In this document: one piece after another, positions 34,749-44,245 of the stretch
How the letters are laid out: every line of letters starts with the position of its first letter
Numbering within the stretch: position 1 is the stretch's first letter
Source: Vibrio sp. ED004
GTDB lineage: Bacteria > Pseudomonadota > Gammaproteobacteria > Enterobacterales > Vibrionaceae
Direction: 5' to 3'
Assembly: GCF_023206395.1 (NCBI RefSeq)
Contig: NZ_CP066150.1
Location: 124,001-188,000, forward strand
DNA length: 64,000 nt
The notes under the pieces: generated by a model
What the model was told of the DNA's origin: nothing
Seen by the model: only the letters and a program-made list of their open reading frames with translations
Databases searched by the model: none
Position numbers and translations under genes: made by a program

Positions 34749-36125
34749 TTAAGATTGATTCCAACAATGGAATGTGGCGTAACTGCCCCACGGCGACACG
34801 CTTTGTGCATTAATGGCAGGACGATGCTCGATGAATTTCTTCACAACCAAATCACCGACTAACAAATGGTTAGGTTCGCTCAAGCCCCGAAGCAGCGCAT
34901 ATTGAATCGTCCAAGGGCCAATGCCTTTAAGGTCAATCCACTTAGAAGGATGCTCGGCTTCGTTGTCGACCATGTACTCGGCAAAACGCTTTAGGGTTTC
35001 CTTGCGACTTCCCGGCATTCTTAAAAAGCTCACATCCGCCTCAGCGATCTGTTTTGGTGTTGGGAAGTAAGTTTTTTCATCTTCACCAGAAAGCTCTCTA
35101 ACCAACAGATTAAGCTGACCAATCGCTGCGGTGACCGACACTTGCTGCCCGATAATCGCTCTTACTCCGGCCTCCCAAGCACTCCACACCCCAGGAATAC
35201 GGATACCACTTTTGGCTACCAAATTAGGGTCGATAGTTGTAAAGAAGGCTTCGACCTTTGCAATGTCAACATCTAAGTCAAACATGCGTCGTATATTTGC
35301 GATCAAACTTCTTAGTTGATTGATATCGTCTAACTCAAACTCAATATCCAAGCGGTTATCTTTAACTAAAGTGGCCTTGAACCAGCCCTTAGAACCGTTC
35401 ACATTCACCGAGCGCTGGTAATAGTCCTCGCCTACTTCTTCTATGCCTTCAATCATTCTTCGTCGGTAGAAAGCCAACAGGTGTTGCCAATCTAGCGGGC
35501 CATGAAAACCGAGCTGAATGTGATTACTCAAGTTGTTACTTGGCTTAGAGCGTCGGATTTGACTTGGCGAAAGCTTCAGCTCTTTTAGAAAGGCATCATT
35601 GAAGCGGCGCGTACTATTAAAACCACTCGCAAAGCCGACATCGGTAATGCTCATGCTACTGGTGTGCAGCAACTGCTTAGCAAACATCAATTGGCTATAA
35701 AGGCTATATTGCTTAGGTGACACCCCGATGTAATTGTCGAACAAGGTTCGTAAGTAACGGTCGGAAATGCCTAAACGGTTCGCAAGATCGACGATTGAAC
35801 CCGCATTCAGTGCGCCGTTATCAATCAACTGCAAGGCGCGCAAGAAAGTAGTTTCAACGCCCTTCCATGCTGGAGAGAAAGGCGCGCTGTCTGGTCGGCA
35901 ACGCAAACAAGGACGATAACCTGCCTTTAGTGCCTGAGCTTGATGAGAAAAATACTCCACGTTCTCTTCTTTAGGTGGACTCGCAGGGCAAATAGGACGA
36001 CAGAAGATCCCAGTCGTTTTCACCGCCGTAAAAAACATCCCATCAAAGCGAGCATCTCGCGCATATCGAGCTAAATGGCACTGCTCACTCGTTAAGGTAC
36101 TGTTGTGATGGATATTTTTCGACAT
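34749..36125 (-). CDS. alkA: Ada-like regulator fused to AlkA 3-methyladenine glycosylase
   Basis: 458 residues in three parts: an Ada zinc-binding domain (residues about 10-80; FCRPICPASPP and CLRCRPD supply the four Cys, the first being the likely methyl acceptor), an AraC-type helix-turn-helix (about 100-195, ITDVGFASGFNSTRRFNDAF), and an AlkA-type glycosylase (about 205-450) with helix-hairpin-helix LKGIGPWTIQYALLRG and catalytic Asp in LLVGDLVVKKF. So it probably senses methyl phosphotriesters, activates its own operon and excises alkylated bases. The Ada O6-methyltransferase half is missing, but ogt downstream supplies it. Confidence 0.92.
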   Translation of the reverse strand: MSKNIHHNSTLTSEQCHLARYARDARFDGMFFTAVKTTGIFCRPICPASPPKEENVEYFSHQAQALKAGYRPCLRCRPDSAPFSPAWKGVETTFLRALQLIDNGALNAGSIVDLANRLGISDRYLRTLFDNYIGVSPKQYSLYSQLMFAKQLLHTSSMSITDVGFASGFNSTRRFNDAFLKELKLSPSQIRRSKPSNNLSNHIQLGFHGPLDWQHLLAFYRRRMIEGIEEVGEDYYQRSVNVNGSKGWFKATLVKDNRLDIEFELDDINQLRSLIANIRRMFDLDVDIAKVEAFFTTIDPNLVAKSGIRIPGVWSAWEAGVRAIIGQQVSVTAAIGQLNLLVRELSGEDEKTYFPTPKQIAEADVSFLRMPGSRKETLKRFAEYMVDNEAEHPSKWIDLKGIGPWTIQYALLRGLSEPNHLLVGDLVVKKFIEHRPAINAQSVSPWGSYATFHCWNQS

Positions 36126-36362
36126 GATGTGTTCTTCCCATTTGCCATAATTTTGGCTCCGATAACTAAAAGTTTACCGTGAACGACCAGAGTCGCTAGC
36201 CACTTTCGGAAGCGAAGGTTATATAAATCACAAAAAAGGGTTTTAATTTTATTCAATTCGACTAAATTTAACCTAGAGAAGGCATTCTTCTCACAACGTC
36301 AACGATAGATACTTAGCACGCCAAAGATGCAGAGACCTATCGAATATAAAAAGGAAAAGGCT

Positions 36363-36566
36363 ATGGTTCTTCACACGTGTCGTATTGTTTTATCAAACCA
36401 ACAGGTTCTCACCAGTCAATCAGTCGAACAGTCTCTGAGCTTTCTTGAAGGCAAAGCAGATAACGGGATTTCTAAGATTGAAATTGACGCAACGGATGGC
36501 CACACAATCCATTCGTACATGTCACACTCTCTCGAAGAGTCTATTGAGAATCTAATGAACCTATAA
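36363..36566 (+). CDS. Small soluble protein, 67 residues, unrecognised
   Basis: ATG at 36363 after AAAAGGAAAAGGCT; an upstream in-frame ATG at 36327 would add twelve residues and lacks such a site. The product has no membrane helix or signal; it reads as alternating beta and helix (TCRIVLSNQQVL...ISKIEIDATDG). No family recognised. It lies between alkA (divergent) and a perfect terminator. Confidence 0.6.
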   Translation: MVLHTCRIVLSNQQVLTSQSVEQSLSFLEGKADNGISKIEIDATDGHTIHSYMSHSLEESIENLMNL

Positions 36567-36680
36567 GTGTTAACACTATAGAGCCTTTAAATAGGGCTAG
36601 GTATACCAGGCTTAAACGATTTTATTGGAATGAGAAACGATCTCTAGTTCCGAAAAGAAGTACATCTCTGGTTTAAAACA

Positions 36681-36714
36681 AAAATGGCTCCTAACTAGTT
36701 AGGAGCCATTTTTT
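36681..36714. terminator. Perfect 32-bp palindromic terminator
   Basis: AAAATGGCTCCTAACT / AGTTAGGAGCCATTTT pair completely. It serves the small gene and the convergent hdfR. Confidence 0.9.
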
Positions 36715-36752
36715 ATCTCGTCAACAAAGCATATTGCTGGCTGCGCGTGCTA

Positions 36753-37643
36753 TTACTCTGGCGTCTGCTCAGCGGCTTGTTGCAACGTATAAGCGGTCGA
36801 TGGGTCAATCTCATTAACCAATTTCTCAACCTGCATGATCGCATCCACCGAAGTACTGCTTTTACGGTAGCTTAGGTAAATTGGGCGATACCAGTCTTCA
36901 ACCCCTTTCACCTTATGTAACTGACCCGAATCGATAAAAGGTTCGACTAGAGAGACTGGCAAATACGCACTGCCACCTTTCTCTAAAATGAAATCGAGGG
37001 CAATACGCGCGGTTGAAGTACGTAGGTATGGCGCGGGCACTTTAGGGTGACGCTCTGCATGTTCAGAACCAAAGCGCGTGCCCCAATCAACATAAACGTA
37101 TTTGTGCTGGAACACAGATTCCAGATCATCTTGCTGAGTAGATACCAACACCAAGACCAGATCAGCAACTTTTTTACAGTTCAGCTCTTCTGCTTTGATC
37201 TGATCGAAAGCGAAAGCCATGTCTAAGGTTCGCTCTAGCAAATTACGGTTCAGTTGCTCACGCCCCATCACCTCTGCCATGAAGCCATAACCACCAAAAG
37301 AATCGGTCACCACGCTCAAACAGTTTTGCAAATACGCATCCCAAATATTGGGTGTGCCGCCGAGTGTTAACTGTAAGGCTTTTCCACTCTCTAACGACAG
37401 CTCAAATTTGGCTTGCTGTAAGGTAGATACCATCACTTCAGCATAACCAATCAAACGCTCACCAGAAGATGTGAGCTTGATGTTATTGCGGTCACGAATG
37501 AAGAGTTGAGTATCAAAATAGCCTTCAAGCTGTTTGATTCGCGCACTCACCGCCGCTTGCGTTAAATACAAGTTTTCAGCTGCACGCCCAAAATGGCGCA
37601 CCCTTGCAACCTCAAGAAAGGTTCTAAATACTTTCACATCCAT
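36753..37643 (-). CDS. hdfR: LysR-type regulator HdfR
   Basis: 296 residues. The N-terminal helix-turn-helix [20 protein letters not shown] is nearly that of E. coli HdfR ([20 protein letters not shown]), and the C-terminal LysR substrate domain is complete. It is divergent from maoP, exactly as in E. coli, which supports the name. HdfR is known as a repressor of the flagellar master operon in E. coli; Vibrio lacks flhDC, so targets here must differ. Start taken at ATG 37643 (MDVKVFRTF). Confidence 0.88.
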   Translation of the reverse strand: [296 protein letters not shown]

Positions 37644-37797
37644 CAAATACATCTCTGTAATAAATCTGCTAACTAGCCGATCTAGGATTGTTTATCGTAA
37701 AGGCAAAAACGTTTTGTTTCCTATTTTAGCCTTTTAACAATATTTTCGCGTGAGCAATAAACACTAATTTCTATCTAACCACATTACTGAGGCTGAT

Positions 37798-38151
37798 ATG
37801 TCTGAGACCGAATTCCGTCACGGAAAAAAACGTTTTTATGACACCATTAAATTCCCACGAGGGTTCGCTAAGTCGGGTGATTTTACTCTGTCAGAAGAGG
37901 AAATCCTAACCTTGTTTGGTGACACTATGCTTGCACTTGAGACTGGTGAATTAACACCAACCAATGCAGAAGAAAAGCACTTCATCAAAGTGTTGTCTCA
38001 CCCTCATAAGGCAAAGTCCAAGTTAGAGCGTGTTTGGTTGAAGTACATTCAACTGGCTCGTGGACGCCGTCGCTTTCATACCCTAAACGGCTGCAAACGC
38101 GGCGAAGTGCCTAGGGAAGAATACGAAAGTGAGTTAGTGTTAGAAGATTAG
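37798..38151 (+). CDS. maoP: Macrodomain Ori organisation protein MaoP (DUF413)
   Basis: 117 residues. Conserved blocks FYDTIKFPRGFAKSGDFT, EEKHFIKVL and RGRRRFHTLNGC are those of MaoP (YifE). In E. coli MaoP with the site maoS organises the Ori macrodomain. Divergent from hdfR with about 150 bases between. Ends at a terminator. Confidence 0.92.
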   Translation: MSETEFRHGKKRFYDTIKFPRGFAKSGDFTLSEEEILTLFGDTMLALETGELTPTNAEEKHFIKVLSHPHKAKSKLERVWLKYIQLARGRRRFHTLNGCKRGEVPREEYESELVLED

Positions 38152-38158
38152 TAAAATC

Positions 38159-38195
38159 GCTCAAGGTGATACCTCATCACTTTGGGCTTTTTTTT
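38159..38195 (+). terminator. Terminator after maoP
   Basis: GCTCAAGGTGAT / ATCACTTTGGGC (two imperfect pairs), loop ACCTC, then T8. Confidence 0.85.
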
Positions 38196-38734
38196 GCCTT
38201 CACGGTTTACACTTCAAGATCGCTTTTTCTTCGTAATAGGTAAGTTTAGCCAACCTGCTCGGTTTTACCAATATTTATAGATAATTCATAGCGATAGCGT
38301 GAATCAACATCTATCTTCAACCATTCAATCGGGTATCTAACCCAGTTAAATTCTTCGAGCCCCACTTAGCAACTTCCTTTTATCACGATAGTGGCACATT
38401 GCCATCATTATTTTTCACACCTCAACTATACTCTCAAAGCCTGTGAGCACGCTGGATCTCTTTAATGCGCCAAAGCTTGTCAATCTGCAGAAACGCACAA
38501 ACCCTTTCAGGCACTGAATCAAATCAACATTCCTGTATATGACAAGCGTATTAATCTTGTTTAACGCCACCAAATATCCATACAATTATTGTGCAATTTT
38601 GAGAGTTCTAGTCACAGATACGACGAAAAAAGCAAAAACTTGACCTAAAACAATAGCGGAACTCGATAACTTATTTTATAATGCGAATTAATGTTTCAGA
38701 ACACTATAAAATTTAATTTCTAGGGGCAAAATCA
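38196..38734 (+). other. Long upstream region of nagB
   Basis: 540 bases without a gene. No open frame with a credible ribosome-binding site was seen. The last 100 bases hold the promoter region and a candidate NagC site (38671-38691). The length suggests further control elements, but none is recognised. Confidence 0.5.
38671..38691. promoter_or_regulatory. Candidate NagC operator of nagB
   Basis: TTATTTTATAATGCGAATTAA has the A/T-flanked TTATTTT...GCGAA pattern typical of NagC sites and lies 43 bases before the start codon. Assignment is from memory of the motif and is tentative. Confidence 0.4.
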
Positions 38735-39535
38735 ATGAGACTTATTCCATTAAGCAACAAAGCTAAAGTAGGTAAATGGGCTGCTCGTCACATCGCAGAT
38801 TCTATCAACAAGTTCGCTCCAACTGCTGAGCGTCCATTTGTACTAGGTCTTCCTACTGGTAGCACACCTCTAACTACTTACGCTGAGCTAATTGAACTTT
38901 ACAAAGCTGGCGAAGTTAGCTTCAAGCACGTTGTAACATTCAACATGGATGAGTACGTTGGTATCGACCCGAACCACCCAGAGTCTTACCGCACATTCAT
39001 GCACGAGAACTTCTTCAACCACGTTGATATCCAAGCAGAAAACATCAACCTGCTAGACGGTCAAGCTGAAGACATCGATGCTCACTGTGCAGCATACGAA
39101 GAGAAAATCCGTTCTTACGGCAAAATCAACCTATTCATGGGCGGCGTAGGCATCGACGGTCACATCGCATTCAACGAACCAGGTTCTTCTCTATCTTCAC
39201 GCACTCGTATCAAAACGTTGACTGAAGACACTCGTATCGCGAACTCTCGTTTCTTCGATGGCGACATCAACCAAGTTCCTAAATACGCACTAACTATCGG
39301 TGTTGCTACTCTTCTAGACGCTGAAGAAGTAATGATCCTTTCTCTAGGCCACAACAAAGCGCAAGCGCTTCAAATGGCTATCGAAGGTTCTGTAAACCAC
39401 ATGTGGACTGTTACAGCTCTACAGATGCACCGTAAAGCTATCATCGTTGCTGATGAGCCAGCTCAACAAGAGCTTAAAGTTAAGACTCTACGCTACTTCC
39501 AAGAGCTAGAAGCTGAAAACATCCAAGACCTATAA
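38735..39535 (+). CDS. nagB: Glucosamine-6-phosphate deaminase NagB
   Basis: 266 residues, the exact size of the hexameric enterobacterial type. Motifs: [18 protein letters not shown] (general base Asp72), [16 protein letters not shown] (active-site His). It converts glucosamine-6-P to fructose-6-P and ammonia, the last step of chitin and GlcNAc use. High use of favoured codons suggests strong expression. AGGGGCAAAATC precedes the ATG. Monocistronic, with a terminator. Confidence 0.97.
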   Translation: MRLIPLSNKAKVGKWAARHIADSINKFAPTAERPFVLGLPTGSTPLTTYAELIELYKAGEVSFKHVVTFNMDEYVGIDPNHPESYRTFMHENFFNHVDIQAENINLLDGQAEDIDAHCAAYEEKIRSYGKINLFMGGVGIDGHIAFNEPGSSLSSRTRIKTLTEDTRIANSRFFDGDINQVPKYALTIGVATLLDAEEVMILSLGHNKAQALQMAIEGSVNHMWTVTALQMHRKAIIVADEPAQQELKVKTLRYFQELEAENIQDL

Positions 39536-39554
39536 TCTAAGGTTTTGTTGAATC

Positions 39555-39583
39555 AAAAAAGCCACTGTATGTGGCTTTTTTTG
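39555..39583 (+). terminator. Terminator after nagB
   Basis: AAAAAAGCCAC-TGTAT-GTGGCTTTTTT. Confidence 0.92.
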
Positions 39584-39817
39584 TGCCTGAAATTCACGAT
39601 CGTAAACCGAGTAACCAAAAAACTATGATTAGGGAATAGAGTTAATAGGTGGAGGGAGTGATAACTAAGTAGGTGGAGAAAAGGCAAAGATAAATACTGA
39701 GGCGATTACAAAAAAGCGACTCCTCTAACAAGAGAAATCGCAACAACTGTAAATTCTAGGATGGGTAAAACAAGTTATAGAGGGCTGAATTGCAAAGAAA
39801 ATGCTGAATAACGAAAA

Positions 39818-40408
39818 CTAAGAACTCAAAGCGTTATCGCGGCATAAGGTGTTGATGATGTCTGTGATAGCCAAAACGATCGTCGACTTCACTTTCTGAT
39901 GGTGTCTGCCCAAGAACATTTGAAGCATTGGGCCAGACATGGTTTCCACCATCTCTGCATCATATTCGATAGGCATAATACGCTGAATAGCGTGTACCTT
40001 GTTAAGCTCAAAAATAACGTCAACTTCCGTGAAGCTGGTGTCTTCACCTTGTATTTTCGCCCACTCTTTCAAGGTTACGAAAACCTCTAAATCGTCATAA
40101 AGCTCTTTGCTGATCACACCAAGCCCCAATAGAAGCTTACCGCGAACCATGATCTCGCCTAAAGGCCCACCACTGTTGAGTAGTGGCTCGACAACGAATT
40201 TAATCGCCGTGTCGTCTTTCTTGAAAATGTTTTTTAAAACCGCATCCACCGTGTCATCCAATGCATCATAAGCTGCCATTAGGCAGGCGCCAGCGCTCTC
40301 AGCTTCTGATAGGGCTTCGAGTAATTCAGTTTCGTGGCTAGGATGTATTGGCATAACGGCTCGGTAATAAGAAAGTGCCACAGGTGTGGCACTTTGATGA
40401 TTTATCAT
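39818..40408 (-). CDS. mtlR: Mannitol operon repressor MtlR
   Basis: 196 residues of the MltR/MtlR family, with [25 protein letters not shown] and [21 protein letters not shown] non-DNA-binding repressor of mtl expression in enterics. It overlaps the end of mtlD by four bases, making it the last gene of mtlADR. Confidence 0.93.
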   Translation of the reverse strand: MINHQSATPVALSYYRAVMPIHPSHETELLEALSEAESAGACLMAAYDALDDTVDAVLKNIFKKDDTAIKFVVEPLLNSGGPLGEIMVRGKLLLGLGVISKELYDDLEVFVTLKEWAKIQGEDTSFTEVDVIFELNKVHAIQRIMPIEYDAEMVETMSGPMLQMFLGRHHQKVKSTIVLAITDIINTLCRDNALSS

Positions 40409-41553
40409 TTCAATGCTAGATAAGCTTGTTCCGCTAGTTTAACAACTTCTGAGTCACTATTCAGCTCAGAATAATGCGCTAATGTCTCAGCAAAACCTTT
40501 TTCTGCGAACATTGCCTGAAGTTCAACCGCTTGTGGGTCATCTTCATTCTTGTAATGAAACGCAGCTGCGATCGCTTTTACTAGGTGTGCATTAGGAAGG
40601 CCGTATTCTAGCGTACCGTTCAATGGCTTGACTAGACGATCTTGTGGGCTCAGCTTACGAATAGGCTGACGGCCAACACGATCCACTTCATCACGTAGGA
40701 ACGGGTTCGCAAAACGACCAAGAATTTTCTGGATGTATGCCGCGTGCGCTTCAGGATCGAAGCCGTAACGCTTGATCAGAACTGCACCGCTCTCCTCCAT
40801 CGTTGCTGTTACTTCAGCGCGGATTTTGTCGTCTTCGATAGAGTCTTTGATTGTCTCGTGACCCGCAAGCACACCAAGGTATGCCGTTACCAAGTGACCT
40901 GTGTTTAGCGTGAACAGTTTACGCTCAACGAAAGCCATTAGGTTATCTGTGCATTCCATACCTGGAATGTTTGGAATCTCACCTTTAAATTGCGTTTGGT
41001 CTACGATCCACTCGCTAAACGTTTCAACCGTTACTGCTAGTGGGTCTGTTTCGCCTGCTTCTGCCGGTGGAACGATACGGTCAACCGCTGAATCAACAAA
41101 ACCAATGTGCTGTTCAGTGAAGGCTTTCATTTCATCAGAAAGGTGCTCTAGAACCGCTGCTTTTAATTGGCTAGTACCGCGAACCATGTTCTCTGCCGCG
41201 ATGATGTTCATTGGTGCAGTGTTGTTTGCTGCTGCACGCTTTTCAATGCCTTGAGCGATAGACTTAGAGATGATTTTAAGAACAGTAGGACCAACTGCTG
41301 TCGTCACAATGTTAGACTCTGCAATGCAATCAACCACTGCGCTTGTTGCCGAGTTTACTGCTGTCACGTTCTTAACAACTTCAACAACACACTCTTCGCC
41401 AACAATCTTAACTGGGTATTCTTGGCGTTCAATTAACGCATTTACAACCGTTTCATTTACGTCAGCAAACGTAACCTTCATACCAGCGTCAGAAAGAAGC
41501 TTACCAATGAAACCACGACCGATATTACCTGCACCAAAATGTAACGCTTTCAT
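40405..41553 (-). CDS. mtlD: Mannitol-1-phosphate 5-dehydrogenase
   Basis: 382 residues, usual size. N-terminal Rossmann motif [15 protein letters not shown], then [11 protein letters not shown], and the catalytic Lys in [13 protein letters not shown]. Oxidises mannitol-1-P to fructose-6-P with NAD. Second gene of mtlADR, separated from mtlA by 180 bases that contain a hairpin. Confidence 0.97.
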   Translation of the reverse strand: MKALHFGAGNIGRGFIGKLLSDAGMKVTFADVNETVVNALIERQEYPVKIVGEECVVEVVKNVTAVNSATSAVVDCIAESNIVTTAVGPTVLKIISKSIAQGIEKRAAANNTAPMNIIAAENMVRGTSQLKAAVLEHLSDEMKAFTEQHIGFVDSAVDRIVPPAEAGETDPLAVTVETFSEWIVDQTQFKGEIPNIPGMECTDNLMAFVERKLFTLNTGHLVTAYLGVLAGHETIKDSIEDDKIRAEVTATMEESGAVLIKRYGFDPEAHAAYIQKILGRFANPFLRDEVDRVGRQPIRKLSPQDRLVKPLNGTLEYGLPNAHLVKAIAAAFHYKNEDDPQAVELQAMFAEKGFAETLAHYSELNSDSEVVKLAEQAYLALK

Positions 41554-41682
41554 AATTTTGACCTTATAAATATTTGAATCTAGATAGCTAACTGCTCAAC
41601 AACATGCCTTGACGATGTGCCCTCGGCATTAAGCAGTAAGCTATTCAGACTGAATCTTCTTAGAGAGATTAAGACCGAAAAT

Positions 41683-41707
41683 GAGGCCAGTAGGGGGATA
41701 CCGGCCT
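41683..41707 (-). terminator. Hairpin between mtlA and mtlD
   Basis: GAGGCCAGTA / ATACCGGCCTC (one mismatch) followed on the minus strand by ATTTTC. It may partly terminate or stabilise the mtlA message, tuning mtlD and mtlR below mtlA. Confidence 0.6.
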
Positions 41708-41736
41708 CCTTCACTCAGGAGCTTGACTAGAGCTTT

Positions 41737-43629
41737 TTAGTTTCCGTTGAGAATACGTAGAACATCAGCAGGGTTTGTTGTGTTCTGTAGGCATTCCACA
41801 GCTTCTTCATCATCAAGTGAATTCGTAATAGCCATCAGCACCATGTTGTGCTCATCGCCTTGTGCGGCAATACCGATAACCATCTTAGCGATATCATCTT
41901 CATCTTCGCCCCACTGAATACCTTCAGGGTACTGACAGAAAACGATGCCGGTTTTTTGTACGTATTGTTTCGCTTCGATTGTGCCGTGTGGTACTGCGAT
42001 AGACTCACCTAGGTAGGTAGACACAAGCTCTTCACGAGCAAACATGCCAGCTACGTATTCAGGTGATACATTGCCAAGTTTTACCAGTTGGTCGCCAGCG
42101 AACTTGATTGCGTCTTCTTTTTGAGTCGCTTTTAGGCCAAGGAAGATGCTGTCGTCAGTCAGTGCAAGCTTGTTGCCTTCTTGTGCTGGAGCCGCTGCAG
42201 GAGCCAGAGCTTCTACTTTTGCTTCACCACTTTGAGCGTCGGTAAGTTCAGCGACTAGCTGGTCGTATACGCCACCGTCTAGGAAGTTGTTCAGAGACAT
42301 GTGCATTGCACCCGGTACGGTTTTGCGTGCACGGTCTGTTAAGTCTTTATGCGTAATAACGATTTGCGAATCAGCTGGTAGGTTGTTGATTGCGTAGTTG
42401 GTTACCACGATGTCTAGGCCAGCTGTTTCTACTTTCTTACGTAGAAGACCTGCACCCATCGCACTTGAACCCATACCCGCATCACACGCTACGTAGACTG
42501 CTTTTACATCCGCTAGGTTTACGTTTGCTTCTGCAGCTGCACCTTTAGAAGACGCTTTCATGTCTTTCATTTGAGCAGAGGCTTTCTCTAGTGAATCTTC
42601 GTCGTCACCTTGAGCTGAAGTCTTAAGTAGGATTGAAGCTACGATGAAAGACACAGCCGTTGCAGCGATAACAGAAAGAACCACACCGATGTAAGACCCT
42701 TTAGGTGTCATCAACAATACTGCGAAGATAGAACCTGGAGATGCTGGAGAGATAAGGCCAGAATCGAACACTACGTTAGTGAATACACCTGCCATACCAC
42801 CTGCGATTACAGCAAGGATTAGACGTGGGTTCATTAGAACGTAAGGGAAGTAAATTTCGTGGATACCACCTAGGAAGTGGATGATCGAAGCACCAGCAGC
42901 AGATTGCTTCGCGCTACCTTTACCAAACACCATGTAAGCAAGTAGAAGACCAAAACCAGGACCTGGGTTCGCTTCGATTAGGAAGAAGATTGAACGACCA
43001 ATTTCTTCAGATTGCTGGATACCTAGTGGAGAGAAGATACCGTGGTTGATTGCGTTGTTTAGGAATAGGATTTTCGCAGGTTCAACAAAGATAGATGCAA
43101 GAGGTAGTGCACCTGCTTCAACCATCACGTTAACGCCAGCCGCTAAACCAGAAGACAGAACTTTAACTGCAGGACCAATCACGATGAACGCGATGATTGC
43201 GCAGATCATACCGATGATACCAGCAGAGAAGTTGTTCACTAGCATTTCGAAACCACTCTTCACTTTACCGTGAACAGCTTCATCGAATTTCTTAATTGCG
43301 ATACCACCTAGTGGACCAACAATCATTGCACCCATGAACATTGGGATATCAGTACCAACGATAACACCCATTGTTGTGATAGCGCCGACTACCGCACCGC
43401 GGTCACCACCAACCATTTTACCACCGGTGTAACCGATCAATAGTGGTAGAAGGTATGTAATCATAGGACCAACCATTGATGCTAACGTTTCGTTAGGCCA
43501 CCAACCTGTTGGGATGAATAGTGCAGTAATGAAACCCCACGCAATGAATGCGCCGATGTTTGGCATTACCATATTAGATAAGAAACGACCAAAGTTTTGA
43601 ACCTTGATCTTTGCTTCTGGTGATAACAT
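41737..43629 (-). CDS. mtlA: PTS mannitol transporter EIICBA MtlA
   Basis: 630 residues, as in E. coli (637). Order: EIIC membrane domain (about 1-340; GWWPNETLASMVGPM, GGIHEIYFPYVLMNP), EIIB with phospho-Cys in YVACDAGMGSSAMGAG (near residue 385), EIIA with phospho-His in IAVPHGTIEAK (near 550). It imports and phosphorylates mannitol. I start at ATG 43629 (MLSPEAKIKV); the open frame extends 55 codons upstream, but that stretch has no homology and covers the leader. First gene of mtlADR. Confidence 0.96.
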   Translation of the reverse strand: MLSPEAKIKVQNFGRFLSNMVMPNIGAFIAWGFITALFIPTGWWPNETLASMVGPMITYLLPLLIGYTGGKMVGGDRGAVVGAITTMGVIVGTDIPMFMGAMIVGPLGGIAIKKFDEAVHGKVKSGFEMLVNNFSAGIIGMICAIIAFIVIGPAVKVLSSGLAAGVNVMVEAGALPLASIFVEPAKILFLNNAINHGIFSPLGIQQSEEIGRSIFFLIEANPGPGFGLLLAYMVFGKGSAKQSAAGASIIHFLGGIHEIYFPYVLMNPRLILAVIAGGMAGVFTNVVFDSGLISPASPGSIFAVLLMTPKGSYIGVVLSVIAATAVSFIVASILLKTSAQGDDEDSLEKASAQMKDMKASSKGAAAEANVNLADVKAVYVACDAGMGSSAMGAGLLRKKVETAGLDIVVTNYAINNLPADSQIVITHKDLTDRARKTVPGAMHMSLNNFLDGGVYDQLVAELTDAQSGEAKVEALAPAAAPAQEGNKLALTDDSIFLGLKATQKEDAIKFAGDQLVKLGNVSPEYVAGMFAREELVSTYLGESIAVPHGTIEAKQYVQKTGIVFCQYPEGIQWGEDEDDIAKMVIGIAAQGDEHNMVLMAITNSLDDEEAVECLQNTTNPADVLRILNGN

Positions 43630-43737
43630 AGGTAGAACCCCGTAGTGTATTGGTTGGTCAAATGACCGAAAGTGTGTGCTCAAAAGTTGATTAAAATGTA
43701 TCACAACATTTCCAAAATGCACCCCAGCCCAATTTTC

Positions 43738-43751
43738 GTGATAAACATCAC
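43738..43751. promoter_or_regulatory. CRP-type site in the mtlA leader/promoter
   Basis: GTGATAAACATCAC is a perfect 14-bp palindrome matching the CRP core with the usual spacing. Confidence 0.7.
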
Positions 43752-43794
43752 ACACAAAAAACACTTTGGGGTTAACAATAACGCCTTGGATCAC

Positions 43795-44245
43795 AAAAAT
43801 GTCATGAATTTAAATTACAAAGCAAAATTAGTGAGAACAACTCTCATTAACTCACGATCAAGATCACACTTTACCTCATAACCATAAAAAATAAATGGTG
43901 ATCAAAATCACACTTAATAAAAGTTAACTCCATAAAACTATAAACCAAGTATAAAAGAACGCCATACAAAGCGTGAAATATACGCACTCTCTTGAGTATA
44001 AATTGGCATCGTGTAATTTAATTACAAAACCAATGAGATGTAGATCACACTAAAAATTACGCTATCGCATCATCTCGATACACCATCGGCTTGTGCATCA
44101 TGCGCACCTTCACCACACTCTTGCAGCACAAGCTGAGCACAACACACTGCTGTCAGCGGCAAGAGATGTGTTATTGTATTTACCTATTCATATCCACCAC
44201 CGCTTCAACCTGAATCCGCAGATCGCTCTGCTTTGAGAAAAGACT
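43795..44245. other. AT-rich control region upstream of mtlA
   Basis: About 450 bases between divergent genes with no open frame. It contains one good CRP-type site (43898-43911) and several GATCACA half-sites (43790, 43861, 44043), so strong catabolite control of mtlADR is likely. Confidence 0.55.
43898..43911. promoter_or_regulatory. Second CRP-type site upstream of mtlA
   Basis: GTGATCAAAATCAC, close to TGTGAN6TCACA with an intact second half (TCACA). Half-sites with TCACA lie close by at 43861-43868. Confidence 0.65.
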
